Shown one piece after another: positions 7,310 through 18,323 of a stretch of DNA of 64,000 nt (positions within the stretch are counted from its first letter, which is position 1; every line of letters begins with the position of its first letter). The notes under the pieces are model-generated. The model was not told the origin of the DNA, did no database searches, and worked only from the letters and a program-made list of their open reading frames with translations. A program made the translations under genes and the position numbers. The stretch lies in contig NZ_MRCI01000003.1 in NCBI RefSeq assembly GCF_001922575.1, forward strand, positions 1 to 64,000. Reading direction: 5' to 3'. The DNA is from Neptunomonas phycophila. GTDB taxonomy: Bacteria > Pseudomonadota > Gammaproteobacteria > Pseudomonadales > Balneatricaceae.

Positions 7310-9288
7310 GAAGCTTCTTTATCGGCGTTCGGGCAGTGGGATACAAACGGGGATCCCGTACCCGCCGCTGCTTTCATAACAGAAGGGGTCGTGGGAACCG
7401 CCGCGCCACCCGCACCACCGGGACCGACACTCATTTTAGGGATAGCTTTAACGCTACCGCCAGAAACAACCACGGCGGCACTACCGGCTACCAAGGTAAT
7501 TTTTGAGGCATCTAGAATAATATTGCCGGAGGCTTTAAACGTGAGGTCGCCACCTACTTTATTTTTCCAGTCTCCACCAACGGTTAGGCCTTTATCGCCA
7601 TCGATTTTTTCGAGCTGTTTGCCTTTTACCGTCGCATCGTGATTGCCTTCGATGGTTTCTAAACGGTTTTTGGCGACCACAAGGTTAGAGTCATTCCCCA
7701 CAGAGGTGGTGTCATCAAACTCGATACGTGACTGGCGCGAGTTTTCGACATGCGTTTCCATGTTCTTTTGGGCATGCATGTAGATGAACTCTTCATCGGC
7801 TTCATCTTCAAATGTGAGCTCGTTAAACCCAGTCCCTTTATGGGTTTGAGTTTTGATGGTCATCCGGGTTTTGCCGCTCGGTAATTGGTTAGGCGGCATT
7901 TGTTCGGCGTTGTAGACTCGCCCGGTGATAATAGGGCGGTCGGGGTTGCCATCGTAAAAATCGACGATCACTTCTTGGCCGATACGCGGGATAACTAAAC
8001 TACCGTAGTTGCGGCCAGCCCAGTTTTGGCTAATGCGAACCCAGCACGAGCTGTTCTCGTTGTGTTGGCCGTAACGGTCCCAAGGAAACTGGATCTTAAC
8101 GCGACCGTATTCATCGGTGTAGATTTCTTCACCCGCGGGACCTACCACCACTGCGCTTTGCGGGCCTTGCATGCTAGGCCAAGGCGTTTTTTGTTCGGGA
8201 CGGAAGATGGTGTCAGAACTGATACAGCGAAATGCATTGCTGTAGCTTTTCTCTTGCTCGTCGTTGCTGGTAAATGAATAATCTTGTGCGGTATGCGCCA
8301 CACTCAGCAATACATATTCGCCTTGTTCTTCGGGCGAATCTTCATGCCGATTAAGGGTAAAACTATGGCCCGCCGTAAAGCTTCGACAGCCACTTTCACC
8401 ATTGACGGCATTGTAAGCCGCCTCATCGGCTTCGACGCGAATACGTGAGAACTGATCGCCTAGGGACTTATCGTGATAACGCCCGGGATAACGGTAGTGT
8501 TCATACTTAGCAACGCCCGACACCTCCATATTAGCGGCGGCCGAGGTTTGTAAGCGATTACTAGGCTTTTTAAAATCAAAGTCACGATGCGTATGGCGAC
8601 CTGCCATAAACTCGAACGAGTGATACCAATTATGAATGGTATGCTCCGACTGAGAGCCCGCATTGTAGCTTACCGACTCTTCTTCGCAGGCACCGTAGCC
8701 TCCGATATGATCACTAAGAACCAGCGTATGGGAATCAGCACTGTGCTCAAAGTAATAATAAATACCTTCTTCTTCGAGCAAGCGTGATACAAAATCAAAA
8801 TCGCTCTCTTGATACTGTACGCAATATTCGCGTGCAGGATGCTGGCCTACCACACGGAACTGGAAGTCGCTAAAACCGTTCTCTTTAAAGATGGAAGAGA
8901 CGATATCTTGTACGGTTTTAAACTGAAAAATCTTACAGTCACTGGTTTGGGTTAAAAACCACAACCAAGGCACCACAACGGCGGAGTAACCACGCAAATC
9001 ATGTAGGTGTTGGCCTTCTTGCTTAAAGCTTTTGATGTAACCATTAATGTAGCGATATTCATTGGTTACCAGCAGCGCGTTTTCATCAGTGGCAGCAATT
9101 TTTAAGGTAACGTTTTGGCCGACAATATCAACAGGTTTAATATTGTTACGTGATGAATAGGCTTCGATGTTAATTTCGAACAATGACGATACAGACTCTT
9201 CACCTTCAAGACGAGTTAGCAGTAATACGTCATCGCCTAGCGGGCTATCCATTGCCAATAGGCGGCCTTGCTGGGTAAACACAGCCAT
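7306..9288 (-). CDS. vgrG: type VI secretion spike protein VgrG
   Basis: A 660-aa protein with full VgrG architecture: a gp27-like N-terminal region (residues about 10-300, including EEEGIYYYFEH near 180), a gp5 OB-fold region (about 390-470, with DEYGRVKIQFPWDR and ISQNWAGRNYGSLVIPRIGQ), and a DUF2345 beta-helix region to about 640. It forms the trimeric spike on the Hcp tube. The C-terminus is a short unrelated tail with no toxin domain, so cargo must be carried through the adaptor at 5777-7309, whose start overlaps the stop. The segment 7372-8057 is duplicated at 1794-2479. Confidence 0.97.
   Translation of the reverse strand: MAVFTQQGRLLAMDSPLGDDVLLLTRLEGEESVSSLFEINIEAYSSRNNIKPVDIVGQNVTLKIAATDENALLVTNEYRYINGYIKSFKQEGQHLHDLRGYSAVVVPWLWFLTQTSDCKIFQFKTVQDIVSSIFKENGFSDFQFRVVGQHPAREYCVQYQESDFDFVSRLLEEEGIYYYFEHSADSHTLVLSDHIGGYGACEEESVSYNAGSQSEHTIHNWYHSFEFMAGRHTHRDFDFKKPSNRLQTSAAANMEVSGVAKYEHYRYPGRYHDKSLGDQFSRIRVEADEAAYNAVNGESGCRSFTAGHSFTLNRHEDSPEEQGEYVLLSVAHTAQDYSFTSNDEQEKSYSNAFRCISSDTIFRPEQKTPWPSMQGPQSAVVVGPAGEEIYTDEYGRVKIQFPWDRYGQHNENSSCWVRISQNWAGRNYGSLVIPRIGQEVIVDFYDGNPDRPIITGRVYNAEQMPPNQLPSGKTRMTIKTQTHKGTGFNELTFEDEADEEFIYMHAQKNMETHVENSRQSRIEFDDTTSVGNDSNLVVAKNRLETIEGNHDATVKGKQLEKIDGDKGLTVGGDWKNKVGGDLTFKASGNIILDASKITLVAGSAAVVVSGGSVKAIPKMSVGPGGAGGAAVPTTPSVMKAAAGTGSPFVSHCPNADKEAS
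7372..8057. repeat. VgrG internal direct repeat, copy 2 (pairs with 1794-2479)
   Basis: This is the 686-bp block of the intact vgrG that is also present in the vgrG remnant. Two base differences were seen between the copies, one of which makes the stop codon of the remnant. Confidence 0.9.
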
Positions 9289-9392
9289 ACACTTCCTTGT
9301 ATGAAATTCTCAGATTTGTAACAAAAATAAATTAAGTACTTGTTTTATAAGCCGTTTCAAACGGATGTTTAAAAACACATAGCCTAAAACCC

Positions 9393-9417
9393 AAAACAAC
9401 AGCCGTAGCTGTTGTTT
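9393..9417 (-). terminator. hairpin between hcp and vgrG
   Basis: A perfect 10-bp stem (AAACAACAGC/GCTGTTGTTT) with a CGTA loop lies 24 bp past the hcp stop. On the minus strand it is followed by TTTTGGGTTTT. It probably ends or attenuates hcp transcripts so that Hcp is made in excess over VgrG. Confidence 0.7.
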
Positions 9418-9440
9418 CAGGTACCCCTACAAATGCAGGA

Positions 9441-9917
9441 TTACAGACGAACGCCAGTGGCGATGTCGTAGCCTGCAGGGACGCTACCTTCTGGCTGATG
9501 TTGCTCATTCCAGTTGGTGTACTTCATCTCTACTTTAGTGAAGTTTAGCGATACTGCTTCAACAGGACGGTCGCCGTTGCTCATTACGCTGTAGCCACTG
9601 ATCAACGTATTAGTCAGCGTGTATTCCATGTATGTTTCAATACCACCTGGAGTAGTTTGAACCATATGGATTTTAGCTGTTTTACCTTGACCTACGCAGG
9701 ATTCAGCGAAGAACAATGGAGACGTTTTGTCCATTTTAGTTGTTAACGTGATTTCACCAACAACCGGTGTTGTAGACTCACGATCTTTACCTTGACCAGG
9801 CTTAGTTGTAAGGCTACGGTTTACGCTCCACTCCATTGAGTCACATTCAACCCAGTTTTCGTGGCCAGCTGCTGTTACGTCACCATCGAGTCCGTCGATT
9901 TTTAGATAAATTGCCAT
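9441..9917 (-). CDS. hcp: Hcp tube protein (T6SS)
   Basis: I chose the ATG at 9917 because it gives the typical Hcp start (MAIYLKIDGLDGDV) and lies after AGGACC; an upstream in-frame start would add 17 non-conserved residues. The 158-aa protein has the Hcp landmarks: GHENWVECDSMEWSVNR near residue 20, a TTKMDKTSPLFF segment near 60-75 and a C-terminal VSLNFTKVEMKY strand. Hcp hexamers stack into the secreted inner tube. It is the first gene of the payload cluster and is separated from vgrG by a hairpin. No sheath or baseplate genes are in the window, so the structural cluster must lie elsewhere. Confidence 0.95.
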   Translation of the reverse strand: MAIYLKIDGLDGDVTAAGHENWVECDSMEWSVNRSLTTKPGQGKDRESTTPVVGEITLTTKMDKTSPLFFAESCVGQGKTAKIHMVQTTPGGIETYMEYTLTNTLISGYSVMSNGDRPVEAVSLNFTKVEMKYTNWNEQHQPEGSVPAGYDIATGVRL

Positions 9918-10143
9918 CTGTTTAAAGGTCCTTTTTTTGACAACATTTAAGAAAGTGCTCCAGCCCAAAGGCCGGTATTAGAAAGGAAGTCTGCAAATGC
10001 ACACAGCTAGCGCGGAGATACAAATGGAAGATGTCCTTTTCTTACCATTCTTTAAAACTAAAGCTGAGCGATTGTAACGAATCTAGCGACAGTTTCAAAG
10101 GCGAAAATGGCACCAAATTCGTACAGGTCTGGGATTAGCTTTT

Positions 10144-12522
10144 TTACTTGTCTGCCAACGCTTTGTGCAACTCTTTTAGGCGCTTTACAACCTGATGGTT
10201 GATACTGCGCTGTGGGAAGCTGCCATCGTCTTTGCGCTTGCCGGGTGTCTTGTCCATTAAGATACCTAAGCACTCATCCACCGTAGATACCGCATAAACA
10301 TGAAACAAGCCTTGCTCAGCGGCTTCGACGACTTCTTTTTTAAGCATCAAGTTACGCACGTTAGCTTTAGGGATGACCACCCCTTGCTTGCCCGTTAAAC
10401 CGCGAGTTTGGCAAAGCTTAAAGAAACCTTCTATCTTCTCGTTTACACCGCCTATCGCTTGTACTTCTCCGTATTGGTTAATTGACCCAGTCACCGCAAA
10501 ACATTGCTGGATAGGAATATGCGTGAGTGCCGAAATTAAAATACAGGTTTCGGCTAACGACGCACTGTCACCATCGACATAACCATACGATTGCTCCATG
10601 GCAATGCTCGCGGAGAGCGTTAGAGGGAAGTCTTGCGCGTATTGATGGCCTAAGAAGCCTGATAAAATCAAAACGCCTTTTGAATGGATAGACTGGCCTA
10701 GCTGCACTTCACGCTCAATATCCACAATACCGCGCGTGCCTGGGTGAACGGTTGCCGTGATGCGCGCCGGAGAACCAAAAGCCACATCGCCTACTTCCAG
10801 TACAGTAAGGCCATTACATTTACCTACCGCCTCACCATCGGTATCAATGAGGACAGTCTCGTTTAAGATACTTTCTAGAATCTTTTCTGATAAGCGGCCG
10901 GTACGCCGAGATTGTGCTTCTAGGGCCATCTCCACGTGATGAGCGGTAATCAGATCATCTTGATTGGCAATCCGTTTGTAATCAGCTTCGCACAGTAAAT
11001 CCACTAAATCGCCAATGTGCGTGGATATTTTTTCTTGATCACCTGATAAGCGCGAGCTTTGCTCGACTAAACGCGCAACCGCTTCTCGTGTCAGAGGTGC
11101 TAGGCCTTCTTCAGCAGCAATGGTTTTCATTAAACGGGCATAGTTGCGTATCGAAGAGGGGTCACGTGCGACTTCTTCTTCAAAGTCGACCACCACACGG
11201 AACATCTTTTCGAAATCTTGATCCAGATCTTGCAACAGATAGTAAGTATCCCGACCACCGATTAATACAATTTTTACATGCAGCGGAATAGGAGCTGGGC
11301 TTAGCGAGATAGTGCTAATGCCTGTGTAATCGCTAATGGGGCTTTCGATACCGATTTCGTGCGCTTTCAATGCGCGTTTAAGCGCGCTGTAAACATAAGG
11401 TTGCTCCAGCAACTTTTCTGCTTCCAAGACTAAATAGCCGCCATTGGCTTTATGTAAGGCGCCGGGGCGAATCATTTGAAAGTTAGTCACCATCGCGCCC
11501 ATATCGCTGTTGTACTCGACGCGGCCAAACATATTCTCGTAACTAGGGTGCGCTTCAAAGACGACGGGCTGGCCTTTGGTTTTGTTGTTATCAACTAATA
11601 GGTTGACCCCAAACATCTCGTCTAAGAGGTTACGTTTACCGACCTCCGAACGCGCCTCTAACAACTTTTCATCGCCCAGCAAATCGGCGCTATTTTTAAC
11701 AATGTAGCTTTCTAGTTGATTAAAATAATCACTTAGACCGGCTATGTGGCTGTATTTTTCTTTAACGGCTTGTATGAGAGGCGAAATAGTTTGGCGCGCC
11801 GTATCGCGATCCAGCACTTTCATTTTTTCAGCCGCTTCACGTCGCCACTGAGGCATTTCGGTAAGACTTTCATTGAGATAATCTTCAAGGTCCGAAATGT
11901 TACGGTTAAAGGCATCCCGTATTTCTTCCGGTAACTGTGAGAACATTGCCTCGTCCATGGCCTGTCCTTCGGCAACCGGCGTAAAGCCAACGGAACCGGC
12001 ATCACGGTATAACGCTATACTATGCTCGCGTGCGGCACGTTCTACCTGCTCGATGGCTTGATCGTAATGGCGGTTAAAGTCACGCTCTACTTTACTTTTA
12101 CGGCGTAGGTATGCCGGGTTCTCGAAGGCGACCGGCAGTTCCGTCATCAGGGTTTCAATGAGTCGGCGGTTATCCCGACGAAGCTGCGTTGCTTTACCGG
12201 CCGGTAGCTCCACACTGATGGGATAGCGGCCGTCTTGCAGATTATTGAGGTAGCACCAGTCGGACGGTTTTTTTTCTTTTTTTGCGATGCCTTTCAGGTT
12301 TTCTAAGGCAAATGAAAAACGCCCCGTATGCGGATTCCCCATCACAAACAAATTATATCCAGGGCGGCGCATACCAACACCAAAGCCCATGGCTTCTAGC
12401 GCTCGCTCTTGTCCAAAAAATCCGGAGAAGCTTTCTAACGTTTCAGTGGTTCGAAAAGGAAGTAGGTCTGTGTCACAGACTTGATAAAGCGCTTTAGGTG
12501 TCAGGGGTAGGTGCTTTTCCAT
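10144..12522 (-). CDS. Lon-family (YcbZ/LonB-like) ATP-dependent protease
   Basis: A 792-aa protein with a C-terminal Lon-type S16 protease domain: the catalytic serine is in GDSASLAE (about residue 650) and the lysine in VNEKIEGF (about residue 695). The middle carries an AAA-like module with a long helical insertion. The N-terminal P-loop is degenerate (GNPHTGRFSF near residues 62-71, Arg where Lys is usual). This matches the widespread uncharacterised Lon-like family of proteobacteria rather than Lon itself, which has a LON substrate domain. It stands alone, with 175 bp upstream of hcp and 100 bp to aroE. The substrates are unknown. Confidence 0.85.
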   Translation of the reverse strand: MEKHLPLTPKALYQVCDTDLLPFRTTETLESFSGFFGQERALEAMGFGVGMRRPGYNLFVMGNPHTGRFSFALENLKGIAKKEKKPSDWCYLNNLQDGRYPISVELPAGKATQLRRDNRRLIETLMTELPVAFENPAYLRRKSKVERDFNRHYDQAIEQVERAAREHSIALYRDAGSVGFTPVAEGQAMDEAMFSQLPEEIRDAFNRNISDLEDYLNESLTEMPQWRREAAEKMKVLDRDTARQTISPLIQAVKEKYSHIAGLSDYFNQLESYIVKNSADLLGDEKLLEARSEVGKRNLLDEMFGVNLLVDNNKTKGQPVVFEAHPSYENMFGRVEYNSDMGAMVTNFQMIRPGALHKANGGYLVLEAEKLLEQPYVYSALKRALKAHEIGIESPISDYTGISTISLSPAPIPLHVKIVLIGGRDTYYLLQDLDQDFEKMFRVVVDFEEEVARDPSSIRNYARLMKTIAAEEGLAPLTREAVARLVEQSSRLSGDQEKISTHIGDLVDLLCEADYKRIANQDDLITAHHVEMALEAQSRRTGRLSEKILESILNETVLIDTDGEAVGKCNGLTVLEVGDVAFGSPARITATVHPGTRGIVDIEREVQLGQSIHSKGVLILSGFLGHQYAQDFPLTLSASIAMEQSYGYVDGDSASLAETCILISALTHIPIQQCFAVTGSINQYGEVQAIGGVNEKIEGFFKLCQTRGLTGKQGVVIPKANVRNLMLKKEVVEAAEQGLFHVYAVSTVDECLGILMDKTPGKRKDDGSFPQRSINHQVVKRLKELHKALADK

Positions 12523-12623
12523 GTAGCGATTCCACAGCAGCAGGGTTTATATTTGTTATAACCCCTGCGCTGCAGTGATGCAAGGCAGCATTGAAAGTTA
12601 AGCCTTTGCATCTCCCTTAAAAA

Positions 12624-13448
12624 TCAAGCAGATAACAACTGTTCACGAATTGAACGTGTTACCTCGGCTGTCTCCGGACGCACGCCTCGCCAAATATAGA
12701 AAGATTCGGCCGCTTGCTCGACCAGCATGCCCAAACCATCGACGCATTTATTAACGCCTTGCGCTTGCGCCCAGCGTAAGAACGCCGTTGGCTCTGCACC
12801 ATACATCATGTCGTAACACAGCGAGTTAGCATCGACTAGCCCGTCAGGCATAACCGGAACGGTGCCATTTAAGCTTGCCGAGGTCCCGTTCACAATGACA
12901 TCAAAGTAGCCGTTTAGGTCATCATATGCGCTTGCACTAACCAGGCCGTATTCGGCGAATGTGTCGGCTAAGTCTTGAGCCTTTGATACCGTGCGGTTGG
13001 CAATCACTATCTCCGCAGGTTTTTCATCTAAAAAGGGCAGAATAGCCCCGCGAACAGCCCCACCAGCTCCCATCATTAAAATACGCTTACCGGTTAAATC
13101 CACACCGTAATTTTTCGTAATATCTGTGACAATGCCAAAGCCGTCAGTATTATCAGCGCATAATTGCCCTTGTTCATTGACGTACAGCGTATTAACAGCG
13201 CCGGCTAGCGTGGCGCGCTCGGACCTAATATCAGCAATTTTCCAGGCATCTTCTTTAAACGGTACTGTAACGTTTAACCCTTTACCGCCTTGAGCCAAAA
13301 ATGCCGCGACCCCTTCTTTAAAGTCATCAACTGGAATTAATAACTTCCCATAATCCATGTCTTGGCCTGTCGCTTTTGCAAAGGCAGCATGAATTTGAGG
13401 AGATTTAGAGTGTGCTACCGGATTTCCGGCAAGAACATACTGGTCCAT
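12624..13448 (-). CDS. aroE: shikimate dehydrogenase
   Basis: It reduces 3-dehydroshikimate to shikimate with NADPH in aromatic amino acid synthesis. The ATG at 13448 is chosen because GGAGG lies just upstream, inside the end of hemF, and the resulting N-terminus (MDQYVLAGNPVAHSKSPQIH) is the canonical substrate-binding start. Also visible are the catalytic-lysine region (LNVTVPFKEDA), DNTDGFG and the nucleotide loop GAGGAVRG. Length about 274 aa, normal for AroE. It begins 2 bp after hemF and is probably translated with it. Confidence 0.97.
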   Translation of the reverse strand: MDQYVLAGNPVAHSKSPQIHAAFAKATGQDMDYGKLLIPVDDFKEGVAAFLAQGGKGLNVTVPFKEDAWKIADIRSERATLAGAVNTLYVNEQGQLCADNTDGFGIVTDITKNYGVDLTGKRILMMGAGGAVRGAILPFLDEKPAEIVIANRTVSKAQDLADTFAEYGLVSASAYDDLNGYFDVIVNGTSASLNGTVPVMPDGLVDANSLCYDMMYGAEPTAFLRWAQAQGVNKCVDGLGMLVEQAAESFYIWRGVRPETAEVTRSIREQLLSA

Positions 13449-13450
13449 TT

Positions 13451-14981
<1,531 letters not shown>

Positions 14982-15133
14982 TACATAAAAGCTCTCAACA
15001 AGATGTACAAAATACGTAAAAAAACGAGAAACAAAGAAGCGGAAAACTACCTCTTTAGCGGGGCAGATGCAACTCGACTAGCCGAGAAACGAACAGGTTA
15101 TAAAGGATGACAAGCAACTACTGAACAGCGTAT

Positions 15134-16306
15134 TTAACGAATACGCCGATAGCCTCCCGCTACAGATTCAATCCACCCAAAGAGCTCTAGCTCGACAAGT
15201 ACTGTACTCAATTGGTCATGCGCGAGGCTTAGATTAAGGCATATATCTTCAACAAACGTGTGGGAGTAGTCGATACCTTGAAGCACTCTTTGCTGGCTAG
15301 CGTCGAGTTCCGATAAATCAGCCTCTAACAAAGGAGCCTGTTCCATCGTAGGGATAGCCGAAACCCTTTTTTGTGTTGTTTTTTGCTGAGCAGTATCGAC
15401 AAACGCACGGTATCCACCTAAAAAGCCGCGTAGCTCGTCCACCATGTGATCCATAGATTCCACGAGCGTGGCCCCTTGGCGGATTAAAGCATGACACCCT
15501 CGGCTTCCAGGATGATCAATAGAACCCGGCAGCGCAAAAACCTCTCGCCCTTGCTGCAAAGCTTGACGAGCTGTAATGAGAGAGCCGCTTTTTACCGCCG
15601 CCTCGACCACCAAAACGCCCGTCGACAACCCACTGATAATACGATTACGACGAGGAAAGTGAGGAGCAAGCGGAGGCGCACCGGGTAACAACTCAGACAC
15701 AAGCGCACCACCTGATGCCAAAATAGCCTCGGCCAAGCCTTTATGTCGAGCTGGGTAAACTTTATCGATACCTGTCCCCATAACCGCGATAGTTGGCTTT
15801 TGTAGCTCAACCGCGGCTTTATGAGCCTCGCCATCAATGCCTAGCGCTAAACCACTACTAACGACAAAGCCTGCCTCTGTTAGCGCTTTAGAAAACTGGT
15901 AAGCATGGCGCAACCCGCCAGCGCTGGCATGGCGACTCCCAACCAATGCAATCATGGGTAGATGCAAGGCCTCAACATTGCCTTTAACAAATAACAGAAT
16001 AGGGTGGTCAGGTGCGGCTCGCAGTAATGGTGGGTAATCATCGCTATCCGGCATGAGCAGCCTTGCGTTAAGCGAGGTTAACGAGGCTTCCACCTCGCAA
16101 CACTGCTCCCATAACGTGCCGCGTTGATCAACAAAATCTATGAGTTGCGTACGGTTTTCACTAGAAATAGCAAAAGGAGAGTGGTCCGTTTGCGCCAGTA
16201 ATCGTTGCGGCGTCCAATCGTTATAAAACAGCCGCGAGAGCTTTGCCGGACCAATACCCGACAGCAAACTGAGCCCTATCCAATCCTTTGGATCAGCCAC
16301 ATGCAT
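15134..16306 (-). CDS. dprA: DNA processing protein DprA
   Basis: A 390-aa DprA/Smf protein that loads RecA on incoming single-stranded DNA in natural transformation. It has an N-terminal helix-hairpin-like segment (GLSLLSGIGPAKLSRL), a Rossmann-like DprA fold (GSRHASAGG, SGLALGIDGEAHKAA, PRRNRIISGLS) and a C-terminal winged-helix segment. It follows the LysM gene and precedes tsaC. No other competence gene is visible here. Confidence 0.96.
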   Translation of the reverse strand: MHVADPKDWIGLSLLSGIGPAKLSRLFYNDWTPQRLLAQTDHSPFAISSENRTQLIDFVDQRGTLWEQCCEVEASLTSLNARLLMPDSDDYPPLLRAAPDHPILLFVKGNVEALHLPMIALVGSRHASAGGLRHAYQFSKALTEAGFVVSSGLALGIDGEAHKAAVELQKPTIAVMGTGIDKVYPARHKGLAEAILASGGALVSELLPGAPPLAPHFPRRNRIISGLSTGVLVVEAAVKSGSLITARQALQQGREVFALPGSIDHPGSRGCHALIRQGATLVESMDHMVDELRGFLGGYRAFVDTAQQKTTQKRVSAIPTMEQAPLLEADLSELDASQQRVLQGIDYSHTFVEDICLNLSLAHDQLSTVLVELELFGWIESVAGGYRRIR

Positions 16307-16406
16307 TATCCTTAATCAATGGCGCTTTGCTTAACGTTAGCTAAAAGCGCCGGCTGAATAGCCTTGCAACCTGTGCTGTAGGTCGCAAGGCGTCTTGCTT
16401 ACAAGC

Positions 16407-17444
16407 TTACAAGTCCGGTGATTTAAAATTATCACCTACAGAAAGCACGTTTAGTGCTGTCATGACCAGTGCATAACTGACTTTATCGTACACCTTATAG
16501 ACCATTAAGGTGCCTGCTTCTTCATCAGGCAATTTGACACGTTCACCTGTCACAGGATCGTCCATCTCTTCACCAGCGGCATATACAATAAAGACATGCC
16601 CGGGTTTCACACCTTCTCGGCGGCCTTTATTAATCGCCACAGCATCAAAGCGTCCGATCTTCTGAACACCGCCATCGACCGACAAGATATAACCTTCTGT
16701 TTCTTCAGGCGCTGGGGCCGGATAAAACATAGACTGGATACGCGTTTCAGGGGCCGGTAATACTCGGTCCATAACACGCACTTCTTGTTGCGATTTAGCC
16801 AGTTCTAGGGTGGTGATATCTTCATCATTGGTCGAGACGACATAAGCCTCTGCTATTTTAGACAGCTCATAGCCCAGCAACTCATCTGTTATCGGGTCAT
16901 GGAACGCCTGCAATGGACGATAGATATTCTGATACTTATGATCAGATTCCATTTCGCCACGCGCATAGATGCGATCCCCAGCACCGGCAATGATGCGCTT
17001 ATTGCGGCCGCCTAAGACATAAGGGGTTTCTGCCAGTAGCTCATCGTCTAACACGACGTTCTCCTGCATAAACGCATCCATGTCTTTCAGCGGTATAGCT
17101 GGAATAGGATTCTCTAACGGTGTCGCACGAGCCCGAGGCACCAGCTTGTTATCGCCTTTAATGCGTAAGCGCGGCTTTCCATCTACCCATGTCATGTAAA
17201 TAACATCACCAGGATAGATCCAATGAGGGTCATCAATCTGTGGATTAACACCCCAAATTTCAGGCCATCGCCAAGGTTGGGTCAAAAAGCGCCCTGATAT
17301 ATCCCATAAGGTATCGCCTTTCACCACAACATATTCTTGCGGGTAGCCTTCCTGCAGAGCGAGAACATCCGCTCTGGCGTGTGCCTGGTTGGGCGTAGTA
17401 ATAGCTAACCATGATGCCAAACACAAACCTGCCAGTTTTTTCAT
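16407..17444 (-). CDS. LysM domain exported protein
   Basis: A 345-aa protein with a signal peptide (residues 1-23, ending at QAHA). One LysM domain follows (about residues 37-85: VVKGDTLWDISGRF, then WGVNPQIDDPHWIYPGD), and then a long C-terminal region typical of the proteobacterial LysM proteins encoded beside dprA. LysM binds peptidoglycan; the C-terminal part has no assigned activity. It starts 280 bp from the divergent def gene, and that gap should hold both promoters. Imperfect hairpins lie between this gene and dprA (16321-16391) but lack a T-run. Confidence 0.93.
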   Translation of the reverse strand: MKKLAGLCLASWLAITTPNQAHARADVLALQEGYPQEYVVVKGDTLWDISGRFLTQPWRWPEIWGVNPQIDDPHWIYPGDVIYMTWVDGKPRLRIKGDNKLVPRARATPLENPIPAIPLKDMDAFMQENVVLDDELLAETPYVLGGRNKRIIAGAGDRIYARGEMESDHKYQNIYRPLQAFHDPITDELLGYELSKIAEAYVVSTNDEDITTLELAKSQQEVRVMDRVLPAPETRIQSMFYPAPAPEETEGYILSVDGGVQKIGRFDAVAINKGRREGVKPGHVFIVYAAGEEMDDPVTGERVKLPDEEAGTLMVYKVYDKVSYALVMTALNVLSVGDNFKSPDL

Positions 17445-17724
17445 CTACAGTTTCCTTGCTACTCATGTCGGACACTCATGCTCAAACCCATAATTTTGAG
17501 CAAAAGCGAAAGTTCCAGATTACATGTTAAGTCCTGCACTCATTAAAACGGATTATTCTTGACCCGATACAATGAAGAGCGCGTATAATTTATGATCATC
17601 AATGGTAAACGACAAATGCATCGTCACGCCAGATCAGTATAATAGATAAGTTACTCTGTTTGCCCATCAATTCATCTTTTTGACAGTGTGGCAAACTCAA
17701 TATTAACAAAGCATTAGTTGAATT

Positions 17725-18237
17725 ATGGCCCTGTTACCTATTTTAGAATTCCCTGACCCTCGCTTGCGTACGATAGCAGAGCCGGTTGATCAGGTAGACG
17801 ACAGTATCCTTACAATCATTAAGGATATGTTCGAAACCATGTACGACGCACCCGGTATAGGGCTTGCGGCGACACAGGTTAACATTCACAAACAAATCAT
17901 TACGATTGATATTTCGGAAGATAATGACGATCCTTTAGTCTTAATCAACCCCAGCTTCGAAGTTATTAACGAGGAGCTAGAACAGATGCAAGAAGGATGT
18001 TTGTCAGTTCCTGGGTTTTACGAAGAAGTAGAACGTCCGAACAAAATCAGAGTAACCTCGCTGAATGAAAAAGGCGAACAGATTGAGTTCGAAGCCGAAG
18101 ATTTACTTGCCGTTTGCATACAGCACGAGATCGATCACCTAAACGGCAAACTGTTTGTGGATTATCTTTCCAACACCAAGCGTACTCGGATCCGCGGAAA
18201 GCTTGAGAAAAAACATAAGCTTGAACGCGCAGGCTAA
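17725..18237 (+). CDS. def: peptide deformylase
   Basis: A 170-aa metalloenzyme that removes the N-formyl group from nascent proteins. All three signature motifs are present: GIGLAATQ (44-51), EGCLSVP (90-96, metal-binding Cys) and QHEIDHLNG (133-141, metal-binding His pair and catalytic Glu). It is the first gene of a def-fmt-rsmB-trkA-trkH cluster, although a strong terminator separates it from fmt. Confidence 0.98.
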   Translation: MALLPILEFPDPRLRTIAEPVDQVDDSILTIIKDMFETMYDAPGIGLAATQVNIHKQIITIDISEDNDDPLVLINPSFEVINEELEQMQEGCLSVPGFYEEVERPNKIRVTSLNEKGEQIEFEAEDLLAVCIQHEIDHLNGKLFVDYLSNTKRTRIRGKLEKKHKLERAG

Positions 18238-18254
18238 CACGACAAAGCGTTACT

Positions 18255-18284
18255 AACAGGTTTGCATTTGCAAACCTGTTTTTC
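18255..18284 (+). terminator. intrinsic terminator between def and fmt
   Basis: An 11-bp stem (AACAGGTTTGC/GCAAACCTGTT) with an ATTT loop is followed by TTTTTC, 17 bp after the def stop. It should end def transcripts or partly attenuate read-through into fmt. Confidence 0.85.
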
Positions 18285-18323
18285 TATGTGGACACAACGG
18301 ATACGCTTAGCAGCGAGGTTAAT

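Noticed and set aside
16321-16391. Hairpins between the LysM gene and dprA as terminators
   Set aside because: One stem has a mismatch and neither is followed by T residues; dprA continues on the same strand.
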